A DNA stretch of 64,000 nt from Pseudomonadales bacterium (GTDB taxonomy: Bacteria > Pseudomonadota > Gammaproteobacteria > Pseudomonadales > Azotimanducaceae): positions 45,596 to 109,595 of the forward strand of contig JAHRVQ010000062.1 in the NCBI GenBank assembly GCA_019090615.1, in the 5' to 3' direction. A model generated the notes under the pieces. It did not search any database. It was not told where the DNA came from and saw nothing but the letters and a program-made list of their open reading frames with translations. This document shows, one piece after another, positions 53,452-63,200 of this stretch. A program made the translations under genes and the position numbers. Position 1 is the first letter of the stretch. Each line of letters opens with the position of its first letter.

Positions 53452-53967
53452 ATGAACCGCTCTTCAGCAAATACAAAGCGTCGAAAAGTTGACTATCAGC
53501 TTGTAGTTGGCTACTTGTTAGTTGTCATCGGTGGCGCTTTGACGGTTTGGCTTTTTAACGCGGTCATTCTCGGGTTACAGACTTACCAATGGAACACCAC
53601 ACCGGCTATTATTTATCTTTCAAAGTCTCAGTATTCCGCCAGTAGCCCAACCGACAAAACCCAGGGGTTATATAAAATCGATATTGGTTATCGATATAAT
53701 ATCGACGGGGAAAAATACTTAGGCACAAAAATCAATCATACAGACTTACCATTATTGCGCTTGTCAGAAGCCGAAATACTACTCCAAAAATATAACGTTG
53801 GCTCAGTTCAGGTCGCTTATTTCGACCCGACTCAACCCGCCTCAGCGGTATTGATTCAGGGCATAAACCGAAACATTATGATGTTGCTTGGACTAGCATT
53901 ATTATTTTTTATCGTCGGCACCAAAGCAATACGCCGCAACCGAATTTCAACCCAGACCAGGCTTTGA
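53452..53967 (+). CDS. DUF3592 membrane protein
   Basis: A 171-residue protein with two membrane helices: LVVGYLLVVIGGALTVWLFN and IMMLLGLALLFFIVGTKAI. Between them is a periplasmic or luminal domain of about 85 residues with the DUF3592 pattern (TPAIIYLSKSQYS ... YKIDIGYRYNIDGEKYLG ... VQVAYFDPTQPASAVLIQG). The family has no known function. I chose the ATG at 53452, with AAAGG eleven bases before it, over a TTG 33 bases upstream. It is the first of two genes on + and is separated from the next by 143 bases. Confidence 0.85.
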   Translation: MNRSSANTKRRKVDYQLVVGYLLVVIGGALTVWLFNAVILGLQTYQWNTTPAIIYLSKSQYSASSPTDKTQGLYKIDIGYRYNIDGEKYLGTKINHTDLPLLRLSEAEILLQKYNVGSVQVAYFDPTQPASAVLIQGINRNIMMLLGLALLFFIVGTKAIRRNRISTQTRL

Positions 53968-54110
53968 TGAACATAAATCATCGACCAACCCACTTAATCA
54001 ACCACCCTGTTCTAACCAAATCAGACCAGACCAGTCTTAGTAGAACAAACGTTGCAGAACCAGCCATTTTATAAAAAACCCGAGAGAGCTCACCAAAGCA
54101 GGAAAACATT

Positions 54111-55913
54111 ATGAAGTATATAGCCATCATTATTGCCTCTTTATTGTGTGGTTTCTTTAGCGGTTATCTCCTCGTGCGACATTATTCCACGCCAGACGGC
54201 CTCCCAATACTTAGATATACGGAACTTAAATATGAAGAACTTAGACAGGATGCGTTTACACCCGGAGAAAATGTCTTTCCCAGCAGTAGCCCTGCCAATA
54301 AAATAGCGCCAACAGATTTCGCTCAAATCGAAAACCAGGCCAGTGTATTTGAGCAACTATATTCCGCTTATCATTTGGCAGCCCAGGCGGATATTAACCA
54401 ACTGGAAAGTTTGCTTGAAAAGTCGATTCAGTCAAAAGACCCATTATACAGTTTTAATTTAACCAATATTTTCCTTGAACGCTATACAGCACTTGACCCC
54501 AACAGGGCCATTAAGTACGTATCAAACTCAACCTTAGATCAACATCAATCGATAGCTCATATCGTTACCAGCTGGATCAGACATGACCCAATGTCAGCTA
54601 TGCTTTACCTTCGCAGCATCAGCAATGAACCTTTAAAAATAGTCCTGGGCAAGCGTCTTTTAGCCGATCCTACGCGCAAAATAGTAGCGCTACGCGAGGA
54701 ACTCCAATCGATCCTTGGCGCTCACTCTGGCCGCATGGCAGAACAAACTCGGATTGCCCAACTTACCCCTGCCAGGGCCTTTGAAGAAGCCCTTACGAAA
54801 ACCGGCAGACTCCGAATGCAGCAACTCGTAAGCAGCATCAAACGCTGGACTGCCAATGACCCTGCAGCTGTCTTAACCAAAATTACCCTGCTAGAAAACA
54901 CCCAGGAACGACAAAAACTGCTACAGGTTGCAATCAGCCAATATCTTCAATACGACCCTGAGGCCGCGCTATCCTACGTACTCGCCAACCATCCAGAGAA
55001 CAACAATCTAGAACAGCAAGTCTTATCTGGGTATGCCAAATACGATATTGATTTAGCCATACCGTTGGTAGAAAGTTATATCACCAGGACGGGTAATCAT
55101 AGGATTCTCAGCAACATTTTGGCCCACTGGGTACAGAAAGACCCTACCAGCGCACTAGACTATGCTACAAATATAGCTGACCAACAAAAACACCAGATCT
55201 ACCAACACTTAGCTTTCAGCTATCTGAACAGCCACCCAACTGAAGCTTTTAACTGGGTCCTTGGTCTCGATGCTCAATATCAGAACATCAAATTTTCCGC
55301 CCTGCAAAACATCAACTCAAACAATATTGCCGCAGCAGAAAGTGTTGTAAGGGTAGTAGAGCCAACAAAATTGCGCGAACGTTTGATCACCAGCATTGCT
55401 CGTCACAAAGCGCAACTAGACCCCAACCTGGCACTGGACTGGTTGGCTGAATACGAGGCTGAACCGGGCTACAAAGCTGCACTGCAAAGCATTATAACAA
55501 CCTGGTCTAGACGTGACCCCGCGACTGCAGCAAAACAAATCGAAGCCCATTCAGGTCAAAACGGACTGCAGGCAATTGCTGGACGGGTGGCTCAGAACTG
55601 GTATCAGAAAAACCCCATCGAAGCGCTAAACTGGCTAGAAGCCCTGCCAGCCGGCAGCACAAAATCCAATGCTATTGCAGCGACCTCAGGTCTGGTAGCG
55701 CAAAAAGATCCTGACGCCGCAGTTAATATGCTCGTTGATATTGAAAATGGGCCCGCCAAAAACAATGCACTCAGATCTATTGCGTATATATGGACAACTA
55801 AAGAGCCAGAACGAATCGAAGAAATAATTTCCAACCTGCAACTGAACACCGAGGATGCGAATAGAATTAGGAGACGCCACAATAGAGCGCAACCAGCTAC
55901 GGCAAAGCATTAG
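54111..55913 (+). CDS. Membrane-anchored helical-repeat protein (DP-A repeats)
   Basis: A 600-residue protein with an N-terminal membrane anchor or signal (AIIIASLLCGFFSGYLLV). The rest is a solenoid of about 12 helical repeats, each of about 30-35 residues with a W/Y...DP..A..W/Y core: VTSWIRHDPMSAMLYL, LAHWVQKDPTSALDYA, ITTWSRRDPATAAKQI, VAQNWYQKNPIEALNWL, SGLVAQKDPDAAVNML. Such HEAT/TPR-like solenoids bind proteins, usually in the periplasm. No enzyme motif is seen. AGGAAA precedes the ATG. The preceding DUF3592 gene may be co-transcribed. Function unknown. Confidence 0.75.
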   Translation: MKYIAIIIASLLCGFFSGYLLVRHYSTPDGLPILRYTELKYEELRQDAFTPGENVFPSSSPANKIAPTDFAQIENQASVFEQLYSAYHLAAQADINQLESLLEKSIQSKDPLYSFNLTNIFLERYTALDPNRAIKYVSNSTLDQHQSIAHIVTSWIRHDPMSAMLYLRSISNEPLKIVLGKRLLADPTRKIVALREELQSILGAHSGRMAEQTRIAQLTPARAFEEALTKTGRLRMQQLVSSIKRWTANDPAAVLTKITLLENTQERQKLLQVAISQYLQYDPEAALSYVLANHPENNNLEQQVLSGYAKYDIDLAIPLVESYITRTGNHRILSNILAHWVQKDPTSALDYATNIADQQKHQIYQHLAFSYLNSHPTEAFNWVLGLDAQYQNIKFSALQNINSNNIAAAESVVRVVEPTKLRERLITSIARHKAQLDPNLALDWLAEYEAEPGYKAALQSIITTWSRRDPATAAKQIEAHSGQNGLQAIAGRVAQNWYQKNPIEALNWLEALPAGSTKSNAIAATSGLVAQKDPDAAVNMLVDIENGPAKNNALRSIAYIWTTKEPERIEEIISNLQLNTEDANRIRRRHNRAQPATAKH

Positions 55914-55988
55914 CTTTGACATTTAATACGGCAAAGCATTAACCTCAACATCTAACGACACTCTGAGTCAGCCAAACGATCAAACAAC

Positions 55989-56546
55989 CTACCAACCCAA
56001 AATATCATTGGTGATGACAGCGCTAGACATTTTTTCCACTCTTTTATTCAGACCCAGCTGCCTGAGTTTTATCACCATGTCAGCTGCGGATGTAGCCGGC
56101 TTTACATTCCGGTCGATAAACAATACCCGCCCATCAAGACCAATATAGAAGGTATGCCGCATAGCGTAACCCTGATCACTCAATACATCATAGGCCCTGG
56201 CAGTCTGTTTTGAGATATCACTCAAAAGCGGGAAGTCAGCCTTTTGTTGCTCAGCAAAACCAATATTATGCTCAATGGGGTCGACACTAAGCATATAATA
56301 GGAAATAGGATACTGTTTTAGAATGTGACCATTTTCCACCAACGATTTACATTCGATAGTACAACCGTTGGTATAGGCTCTGGGAAACCAGGCTAGTATA
56401 ACTATACTAGTTCCACGGTGATCAGAAAGCCGATGGACCTGCCCATCAGTACCCGGCAATGAAAAACCCGGCGCTATATCACCGACTTCCAGGCTTAATG
56501 CCATCGAAGAATAACCAAGTAGGAATGCAATTATTATCCCTTTCAT
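55989..56546 (-). CDS. Periplasmic peroxiredoxin (AhpC/TSA, Bcp-like)
   Basis: A 185-residue thiol peroxidase with a signal peptide (MKGIIIAFLLGYSSMALSLE). The thioredoxin-fold domain has GDIAPGFSLPGTDG and the peroxidatic loop WFPRAYTNGCTIECKSL, in which the first Cys (T-N-G-C) aligns with the peroxidatic Cys of Bcp and the second is four residues on. It would reduce hydrogen peroxide or lipid peroxides in the periplasm. GGAGGAAAG precedes the ATG. It is single, between the repeat protein and a gene-poor region. Confidence 0.9.
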   Translation of the reverse strand: MKGIIIAFLLGYSSMALSLEVGDIAPGFSLPGTDGQVHRLSDHRGTSIVILAWFPRAYTNGCTIECKSLVENGHILKQYPISYYMLSVDPIEHNIGFAEQQKADFPLLSDISKQTARAYDVLSDQGYAMRHTFYIGLDGRVLFIDRNVKPATSAADMVIKLRQLGLNKRVEKMSSAVITNDILGW

Positions 56547-56690
56547 CTTTCCTCCAACTCTAAGCTAGATTATTTATTTACGATCAATTCTTTTCAAGTC
56601 ATTTTTACTGACTATTCTTTACGAATATTAGGTTACAAATGACTATTGGCCACATATTTACTGACCAAACTCTTAATTGTCAAAGTCTTA

Positions 56691-56735
56691 ATTAGTAGCA
56701 CTGCATTTAGTAGCACTGCATTTAGTAGCACTGCG
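56691..56735. repeat. 15-bp tandem repeat, three copies
   Basis: TTTAGTAGCACTGCA occurs three times in a row with a change at the first and last base. It lies about 150 bases upstream of the peroxiredoxin start. Confidence 0.85.
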
Positions 56736-57033
56736 CTCAACGGCACCACAGGTTGCATGGGACAAGCAAATGCTGAATGACATTCCAGGATTCATTTGAG
56801 CAGCGCATAAAATTTGACTCCCCCTACAGCAATCCTGGACAGCTAATAGACCAGTGGGTTAACGCTATCGTTAACCCGTCGACAAACCAGCCAAAACATG
56901 CACCCACAAAAAGTTGAACTTCAATTCATATTAAGAATCAAGTCAGTTTGAACAATCAGAAAAACAAAACGATACTGGTATTGATACTCTGTCAGGCGAC
57001 AATATAAACAGAGAAAGGGCTAACCGGGAAAGG

Positions 57034-57059
57034 ATTGTGAGAGCGATAGCCCTCACAAT
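57034..57059. other. Inverted repeat next to the RHH gene
   Basis: ATTGTGAG and CTCACAAT form a perfect 8-bp inverted repeat with a 10-base spacer, starting 6 bases after the RHH stop codon. There is no T tract on the minus strand, so it is a poor terminator; it could be a protein site. Confidence 0.5.
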
Positions 57060-57065
57060 TTAACA

Positions 57066-57266
57066 TCAGATGACCTTTTTCTTTTCAAGCCGTTGAACCA
57101 AATCTAATAAAGTCTTATCAGTAGAGGACTTACTGAAAGACTCGGTCAGAATGTTGCTGATTTCTTTGTTCATAGATGTATTGTTTGATTTTGCACTTCG
57201 TTTGATTTTCTTGTGCAAACTAGGCGGTAGACGCAATACAAATTTAACCTGTTCGGCTTCTGCCAT
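57066..57266 (-). CDS. Arc-family ribbon-helix-helix DNA-binding protein
   Basis: A 66-residue protein: VKFVLRLPPSLHKKIKRSAK then NNTSMNKEISNILTESF is the Arc/MetJ ribbon-helix-helix pattern. The beta strand KFVLRLP would contact DNA as a dimer. AGGAG lies 7 bases before the ATG. Such proteins are often antitoxins, but no toxin gene is beside it. It may regulate itself or act as a solitary repressor. Confidence 0.8.
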   Translation of the reverse strand: MAEAEQVKFVLRLPPSLHKKIKRSAKSNNTSMNKEISNILTESFSKSSTDKTLLDLVQRLEKKKVI

Positions 57267-57685
57267 AGGTGTTCTCCTATAATATTAATAACATGTCTCA
57301 AAATGACGCCGGCATTATAAAGGAAAAAAATGCAGTCATCCTGAATATTCGACAAAATAACTAATATTTTTTATACAACATCAAATCAACAGCACTTATA
57401 TAATTTCATTTTGATACCGAAACCGCATAAAAACAGATCTCTTTGGGCTCCAATCAAAAAAAACACCGTCGCTAATGCAGGAAACTATCACCTAAACTGC
57501 AATTCCTGCCGGTTATGCCTAGCATAAACCAATAACCATGGAGCATAGCTAAATATATAGCGCTAATGTTAAAATGGAGATCAGTTGGCAAATTAAAGCC
57601 GTCAACCTACGTTAACACATTCATTGTAGCATCAAAACTTTGGCCAAACTGTCAACCTTTCGCCTGAATACATTAGGAAAACCCT
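57267..57685. other. 419-base gene-free region before the second MATE gene
   Basis: No gene, repeat or known regulatory RNA is seen. It should contain divergent promoters for the RHH and MATE genes. Confidence 0.4.
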
Positions 57686-59044
57686 TTGCAGCCAATCAGT
57701 CGTCGACATGTACTCCACATAGCATGGCCAATTATTCTTTCCAATCTTTCAACACCGCTTCTTGGCATTGTGGACACTGCGGTAATAGGCAATCTGGGCA
57801 ACACTGCATATATCGGCGCAATAGCAATCGGCGCAATGATTTTCAGTTTTATCTACTGGGGTTTTGGTTTTCTGAGAATGGGCACCACTGGACTTGTCGC
57901 TCAGGCCATTGGCGCCAATAATCAGAACGAAGTAAAGGCTGCTCTGTATCGAGCTATTGGCCTGGGTGTTTTGATTGGACTGGCTCTAGTAGTACTGCAG
58001 AACCCCATCAGCCACCTGGCCTTTAATCTGGTTAGCGGTAGCCCAGAAGTCGAAACCGCAGCTTTAAAATATTTCGAAATTCGCATATGGGCCGCGCCAG
58101 TCAGCCTTGCTCATCTTGCCATCATGGGTTTCTTACTGGCAAAACAGGATTCCCGCTCTTTATTATTCATTCAACTCATCTTAAATGGTACAAATATCAT
58201 TCTCGATCTTGTTTTTGTAGTGGGGTTAGGCTGGGAAATTACCGGTGTTGCAGTTGCCACGATAATATCAGAGGTCATCGCTATAATCGTAGGCATTGTT
58301 ATCGTAATGGGCAGTATCGGCTATAGCTACAAACAGCTATCCATTCCCTGGTTTACCTTACTCAATACCGCCGCACTAAAACATATGCTCATTGTAAATA
58401 GAGACATTATGATTCGAACGCTTTGCCTTTTATTCGCCTTTGCCTGGTTTACCAATCAGGGTGCCCAGGCAGGGGACCTTGTCTTATCAGCAAATGCGTT
58501 GTTAATGCAGCTAGTATCATTTGCAGCATTTTTCCTCGACGGCTTTGCCCTTGCCGGCGAATCCCTGGTAGGGCAAGCAGTAGGGGCGGCTGACAAAAAT
58601 CAGTTAATCCGCTCTATTCGATACTGTTTTGAACTAGCAGCCGGCACCTCTTTAGTGCTTTCAATGCTGTTTTGGCTCCTCGGCAACCCTATTATTCACC
58701 TGATGACAAATATTGAGCTGGTACAACAAACTGCACAACAATATCTAATCTGGGCCATAATCGCCCCGCCAATATCATTTTGTTGTTACTTGCTGGATGG
58801 CATATTCATCGGCGCAACCTGCACCCGTGAAATGCGCAATGCCATGCTATTCTCTCTACTGGCATTTCTCTGCAGCTGGTATTTTTTACACGCCAGCTGG
58901 GACAATCATGGTCTCTGGCTATCATTGCATATTTACTTTTTGTCCCGCGCAGCTTCTTTAGGCTATTATCTGCCGAGAATTATCAACATGCCTGTTTTCA
59001 CCACCAATAGTTCGCGCTCGACTATCGAACAATCTGGACCGTAA
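57686..59044 (+). CDS. MATE family efflux transporter (DinF-like)
   Basis: A 452-residue, 12-helix exporter. HIAWPIILSNLSTPLLGIVDTAVIGNL and IYWGFGFLRMGTTGLVAQAIGA (each read in parts) are typical of DinF-type MATE proteins, a different branch from the first MATE. The start is TTG at 57686 with AGGAAA before it. The 17-bp repeat begins at its stop codon, and the sirtuin gene follows after about 100 bases. The substrate is unknown. No SOS box is seen. Confidence 0.92.
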   Translation: MQPISRRHVLHIAWPIILSNLSTPLLGIVDTAVIGNLGNTAYIGAIAIGAMIFSFIYWGFGFLRMGTTGLVAQAIGANNQNEVKAALYRAIGLGVLIGLALVVLQNPISHLAFNLVSGSPEVETAALKYFEIRIWAAPVSLAHLAIMGFLLAKQDSRSLLFIQLILNGTNIILDLVFVVGLGWEITGVAVATIISEVIAIIVGIVIVMGSIGYSYKQLSIPWFTLLNTAALKHMLIVNRDIMIRTLCLLFAFAWFTNQGAQAGDLVLSANALLMQLVSFAAFFLDGFALAGESLVGQAVGAADKNQLIRSIRYCFELAAGTSLVLSMLFWLLGNPIIHLMTNIELVQQTAQQYLIWAIIAPPISFCCYLLDGIFIGATCTREMRNAMLFSLLAFLCSWYFLHASWDNHGLWLSLHIYFLSRAASLGYYLPRIINMPVFTTNSSRSTIEQSGP

Positions 59045-59116
59045 TTCGCTCTAGACAGTAATTCGTTCTAGACAGTCATTCGCTCTAGACAGTCATTCGT
59101 TCTAGACAGTCATTCC
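59044..59116. repeat. 17-bp tandem repeat after the MATE stop codon
   Basis: Four copies of ATTCGYTCTAGACAGTM lie head to tail, with C and T alternating at the sixth base (CGC, CGT, CGC, CGT). The alternation implies a 34-bp higher-order duplication. It overlaps the last base of the MATE stop and ends 28 bases before the sirtuin start. Confidence 0.9.
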
Positions 59117-59144
59117 CGCCCTACATTAAGAATATGAGAACAAT

Positions 59145-59993
59145 TTGAAACCTGACGCGGTAGAACAGCTTTACCAATTTATCCTTCAACACCCGAGGTT
59201 AATAATCATCACCGGTGCAGGATGTAGCGTAGCCTCTGGCATACCAGCTTATCGGGATTACGACGGCCATTGGCAGCGCAGCGCAGCTATTCAGCATCAG
59301 GAGTTTATTAGCCAACTACAAAGTCGCAAACGCTACTGGGCACGCAGCCTGTTCAATTGGCCTACGATATATGCAGCACGACCCACCGCCGCTCACTACG
59401 CCCTGGCGAGTCTTGAGAAGCTGGGCTACTGCCAACTGCTTGTTACACAAAATGTTGATCGTTTACACCAACATGCTGGCCATCAAAATGTCATCGACCT
59501 CCACGGGAGATTAGATAAAATTGTTTGCCTGAGCTGTAATAGAAATGCCGACCGGCACCTGATCCAGCAACAACTTTTATCCATGAATGCTGGGCTAAGC
59601 CATAAATGGCAACATTCAGAAACCGACCCCAGCAATGAACTCGAAGATAGCCTAACTCAACTCATTGATATTCCTGAATGCCATTTTTGTGGCGGAATAT
59701 TAAAACCCGATGTGGTTTTCTACGGCGGCGCGGTAAAAAAGCACACCAGCCAATTAATTTCTGAGAGTATTAATTCTGCGGATGCAATTTTAGTAGTAGG
59801 CTCTTCTTTGACGGTCTTCTCCAGCTTCAGGTTTTGTCGTCAGGCCTACAAACAATCGATTCCAGTTGCGGCAATCAATCAGGGAAAAACCCGTGCCGAT
59901 GAGTTTCTTAGCCTGAAAATCAACAGCGACTGCCAGCAAACCTTATATTCACTTTCTCAATATCTAGGCTCGAGACCCAGGCCAAATATCTAA
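59145..59993 (+). CDS. Sir2 family NAD-dependent deacylase (SIRT4-like, class II)
   Basis: A 282-residue sirtuin. It has ITGAGCSVASGIPAYRDYDG (NAD pocket), TQNVDRLHQHAGHQNV (about 108), the catalytic His in DLHGRLDK, the zinc cysteines VCLSCN and ECHFCGG, and LKPDVVFYGG. The segment RKRYWARSLFNWP is typical of SIRT4-like class II enzymes. These remove acyl or ADP-ribosyl groups from proteins. The start is TTG at 59145. It follows the MATE gene and the 17-bp repeat; no clear partner is beside it. Confidence 0.93.
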   Translation: MKPDAVEQLYQFILQHPRLIIITGAGCSVASGIPAYRDYDGHWQRSAAIQHQEFISQLQSRKRYWARSLFNWPTIYAARPTAAHYALASLEKLGYCQLLVTQNVDRLHQHAGHQNVIDLHGRLDKIVCLSCNRNADRHLIQQQLLSMNAGLSHKWQHSETDPSNELEDSLTQLIDIPECHFCGGILKPDVVFYGGAVKKHTSQLISESINSADAILVVGSSLTVFSSFRFCRQAYKQSIPVAAINQGKTRADEFLSLKINSDCQQTLYSLSQYLGSRPRPNI

Positions 59994-60203
59994 ACCCCGC
60001 ATTCATAAACACATCCATATTCATAGCGGTAACAAACGGCCCATTACTTTGCTGTAGCGAGACAATCGTCCTCAGTGACTCGGTAAGAATAGTCGAAAGT
60101 TAAAGGTATAGGGTCAGGTTGATACTCAGGGCAGACCACATTTAAGGATACACCCTACCAACCTCAACCGCTAACCAGTCACCAATACGACTATTGATAA
60201 AAA

Positions 60204-63200
60204 TTACCTGGTTGATATTTTTTCCTTCCTGGGAAACGAAATTTCGAAGCGAGTACCATGGTCGCTAATGTACTTTAATTTTCCATCTAATTGCTGAGTT
60301 AGGATAGAAACAATCTCCATCCCCATAGAATTCAGAGAATCCAGTTTAAAACCGTCGGGCAGGCCAATGCCATTATCGCTTATCACTAATACGTAATAAT
60401 TTTCGTGTAAATTGAAATTAACATTGATGAGGCCGTAGGTCTCAACGCCTTCAAAAGCATGTTTTAACGAATTTGAAATTAGCTCATTAATAATGAGCCC
60501 ACAGGGCACTGCTGTTTCGATATCAAGCAGTACATGATCAACCTGTATATCAAGTCGCACAACGCTCCCCTTGACCGCATAGAACCTTTGCAGGCTGTTA
60601 GCCAACATATTTATATAGTCATTAAAGTCTATTGCGGTAAGGTCCACTGACTGATACAGGTTCTCATGGATCAGAGACATTGATTTGATACGCTGCTGAC
60701 TTTCACCCAACAGGCTAGCAAATATTTCATCACCAACGGTCTCAGCCTGAATATTCAACAGGCTGGATATTACCTGCATATTATTTTTAACTCGGTGGTG
60801 AACCTCCTTCAACAATAGCTCTTTTTCTTTCAGAGATTCAGCTAATTCCCGTTGCACCTGTTTATTTTCACGGATCTCATAGGTTAAAGCTTCGGTTTTT
60901 TCATCAATCATAGACTGTAAATTCAATCGATGTTTTTCTAGTTCCGACTCGGTATTCTTTCTATCAGTTACATCCCGCACTATACTCACATAGGCCGTTT
61001 CATTGTCATTATCATCACGTACAGCTGCAATAGTAACTTCAGTGGTCACAAAATCCATCCCTCTATTTGAGCTCACTTCACCATGCCAACGACCTGCCTC
61101 TAACAACCCTTCTCTGGCCCTGGTTGCAGCGGCTGGATCTGAAAATATCAAAGAAAAAACCGAACACCCAATCGCCTTCGACGGGGTAATACCAAAAATA
61201 GAATTTATGGCCACATTGGCATACATCAAATGTTTGTTGGCATCAGCAATTAACACACAGTCACTCGCCTCTTCGAGCGAACCTATATATAGTTGCAACC
61301 GTTCGCTGTAGCGTTTTGCTGCTTCTCGTTCAAGCCGGACTCTATTCGCCCCCTGAAATTGAAACAAAATACCCAGCCCTACCAACAGATAAACCAGATA
61401 TGCCCACCAGGTGGCCCAAACAGGCGGGTTAACCACAACTTTTATGGAAGTTGCTTGCGCCGACCACACAGAGTCATTATTCGAACCCAACACTTCAAAT
61501 GTATATTCTCCAGCATCCAGGTTTGTATAGGTCACCTGATGGGAACCTTTCGCCTCAACCCAATCGCGATCAAAGCCTTTAAGTTGATACCTGAACTGAT
61601 TATGCAGGGGCGCAGTAAAGTCCATTGCAGCGAAATCAAAACCGATCACAAAATCATTATACTCAAGTTCTATCAAATCACTTTGATGGATTGGCCTGGG
61701 CAATTTTACGGTTTCATTAAATTTTGAAAAGCGGGTGATTTTCACCACCGGAGAATAAGTATTACCCTGAATCGCAGATGGATTGAAGGCATTAAAACCA
61801 TTATTACCACCAAACAATAAGCTACCATCTGACAACTGCAACGATGCACCACTATTAAAGTCATCGCTTTGCAAACCATGGCTAACGTTATACAGCGTAA
61901 ACTGAGCATTCACAGGATTATAAACCGTTAGGCCCTTAGCCCCGCTAATCCATAATCGACCCGCATCGTCAGCCAACATTCGATACACAAAATCACTGGC
62001 CAAACCCTCTGACTTGGTTATTCGCTCAAATTCATCCCTGCCTTGATCAAATCGATTCATTCCGTGGTCTCGGGTACCAACCCAAATAGTATTATTGGCC
62101 CTTAGCAATGAAATAACATTATTACTGCTTAAACTGTTCATGTTTGTTCGATTATGTTTATAAATCTGCGTGTGGCCAGTCTCAGGATCAAGAACTATGA
62201 CACCACCACCATCAGTTGCTATCCACAATTTACCATCATGTGCCTCTATGATTTGTAAGGTTCGCAAATCAGAAAATTCACCCAGACGATTTCCCGCTTC
62301 GGGATAACGCTTAAACTTGCCATCTCCAATATAAAGATTGACCCCGCCACCATAAGTTGAAAGCCAGATATTACCTTTTGAATCTTCAAAAATACTACTG
62401 ATAGCATTTGAACTAATGGACTGAGGGTCTTTTTCGTCCCACATATGAACTTTAATCACCCGATTGTTTTTAACCAGGTTAACGCCGCCTGACATCGTAC
62501 CTACCCATAAAATATCATCCTGAACGGCCAGCGACATTATGCGGTTATCTGTCAGCGGCGGAGCATTATGCGTAAAATGTTCGAATACACCTTTTTCGGC
62601 ATCCCATTTATTCAGCCCAGAGAAAGTACCGATCCATACATCATTACTCGCATTCGACTGAGCAAATGAGGCTATTGAATTACTATCAATACTGCCTGCA
62701 ATATCAGCATGACTTTTAAAATGGGGAAATGTGCCAATTTGCGCGTTCCACTTACTGACACCGTTGAATGTTCCCAGCCATATAACACCACCCGCATCCT
62801 GGAAAATTTCAAAAACATCATTATCACTAATACTCTGCATATCAGTGGGATCGTGCTTATAACGGCTAAACCTGTTGTATTCAGGATGCCATAAATTCAA
62901 ACCATCGTTAGTACCGACCCAAATATCACCGCTTTTATCCTTGAAAATTTGATATATTCTACTTCCGGACAGCGCTTCATTGTCGGCCACCTTTAACGCC
63001 GCAATTTCACCTGAACGGGTATCTATCAATGTGATTTTTCCGTTACTGGTTGATACCCACAGCTGCCCACGATCATCTTCCACTATACCACTAACAGCAT
63101 TATTACCCTGTCCAGGAACATACACAGGTTGAAAAATTTGTGTCGCTTCATCTAGCTTGAATAGCGCGCCTTTTTCCGATCCTATCCAGATAACACCACG

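Larger units (their letters stand above)
56547..57065. other. 519-base gene-poor region
   Basis: No gene is seen. It contains the 15-bp repeat at 56691 and the inverted repeat at 57034. The promoter of the peroxiredoxin must lie at its left end. Confidence 0.5.

Noticed and set aside
57034..57059. Rho-independent terminator of the RHH gene
   Set aside because: The hairpin is good but no T tract follows on the minus strand.
57686..59044. LexA/SOS control of the DinF-like MATE gene
   Set aside because: No CTGT-N8-ACAG site was found in the upstream gap, and lexA is not adjacent.
59044..59116. Possible CRISPR array
   Set aside because: Units are contiguous 17-mers with no spacers and there are no cas genes.
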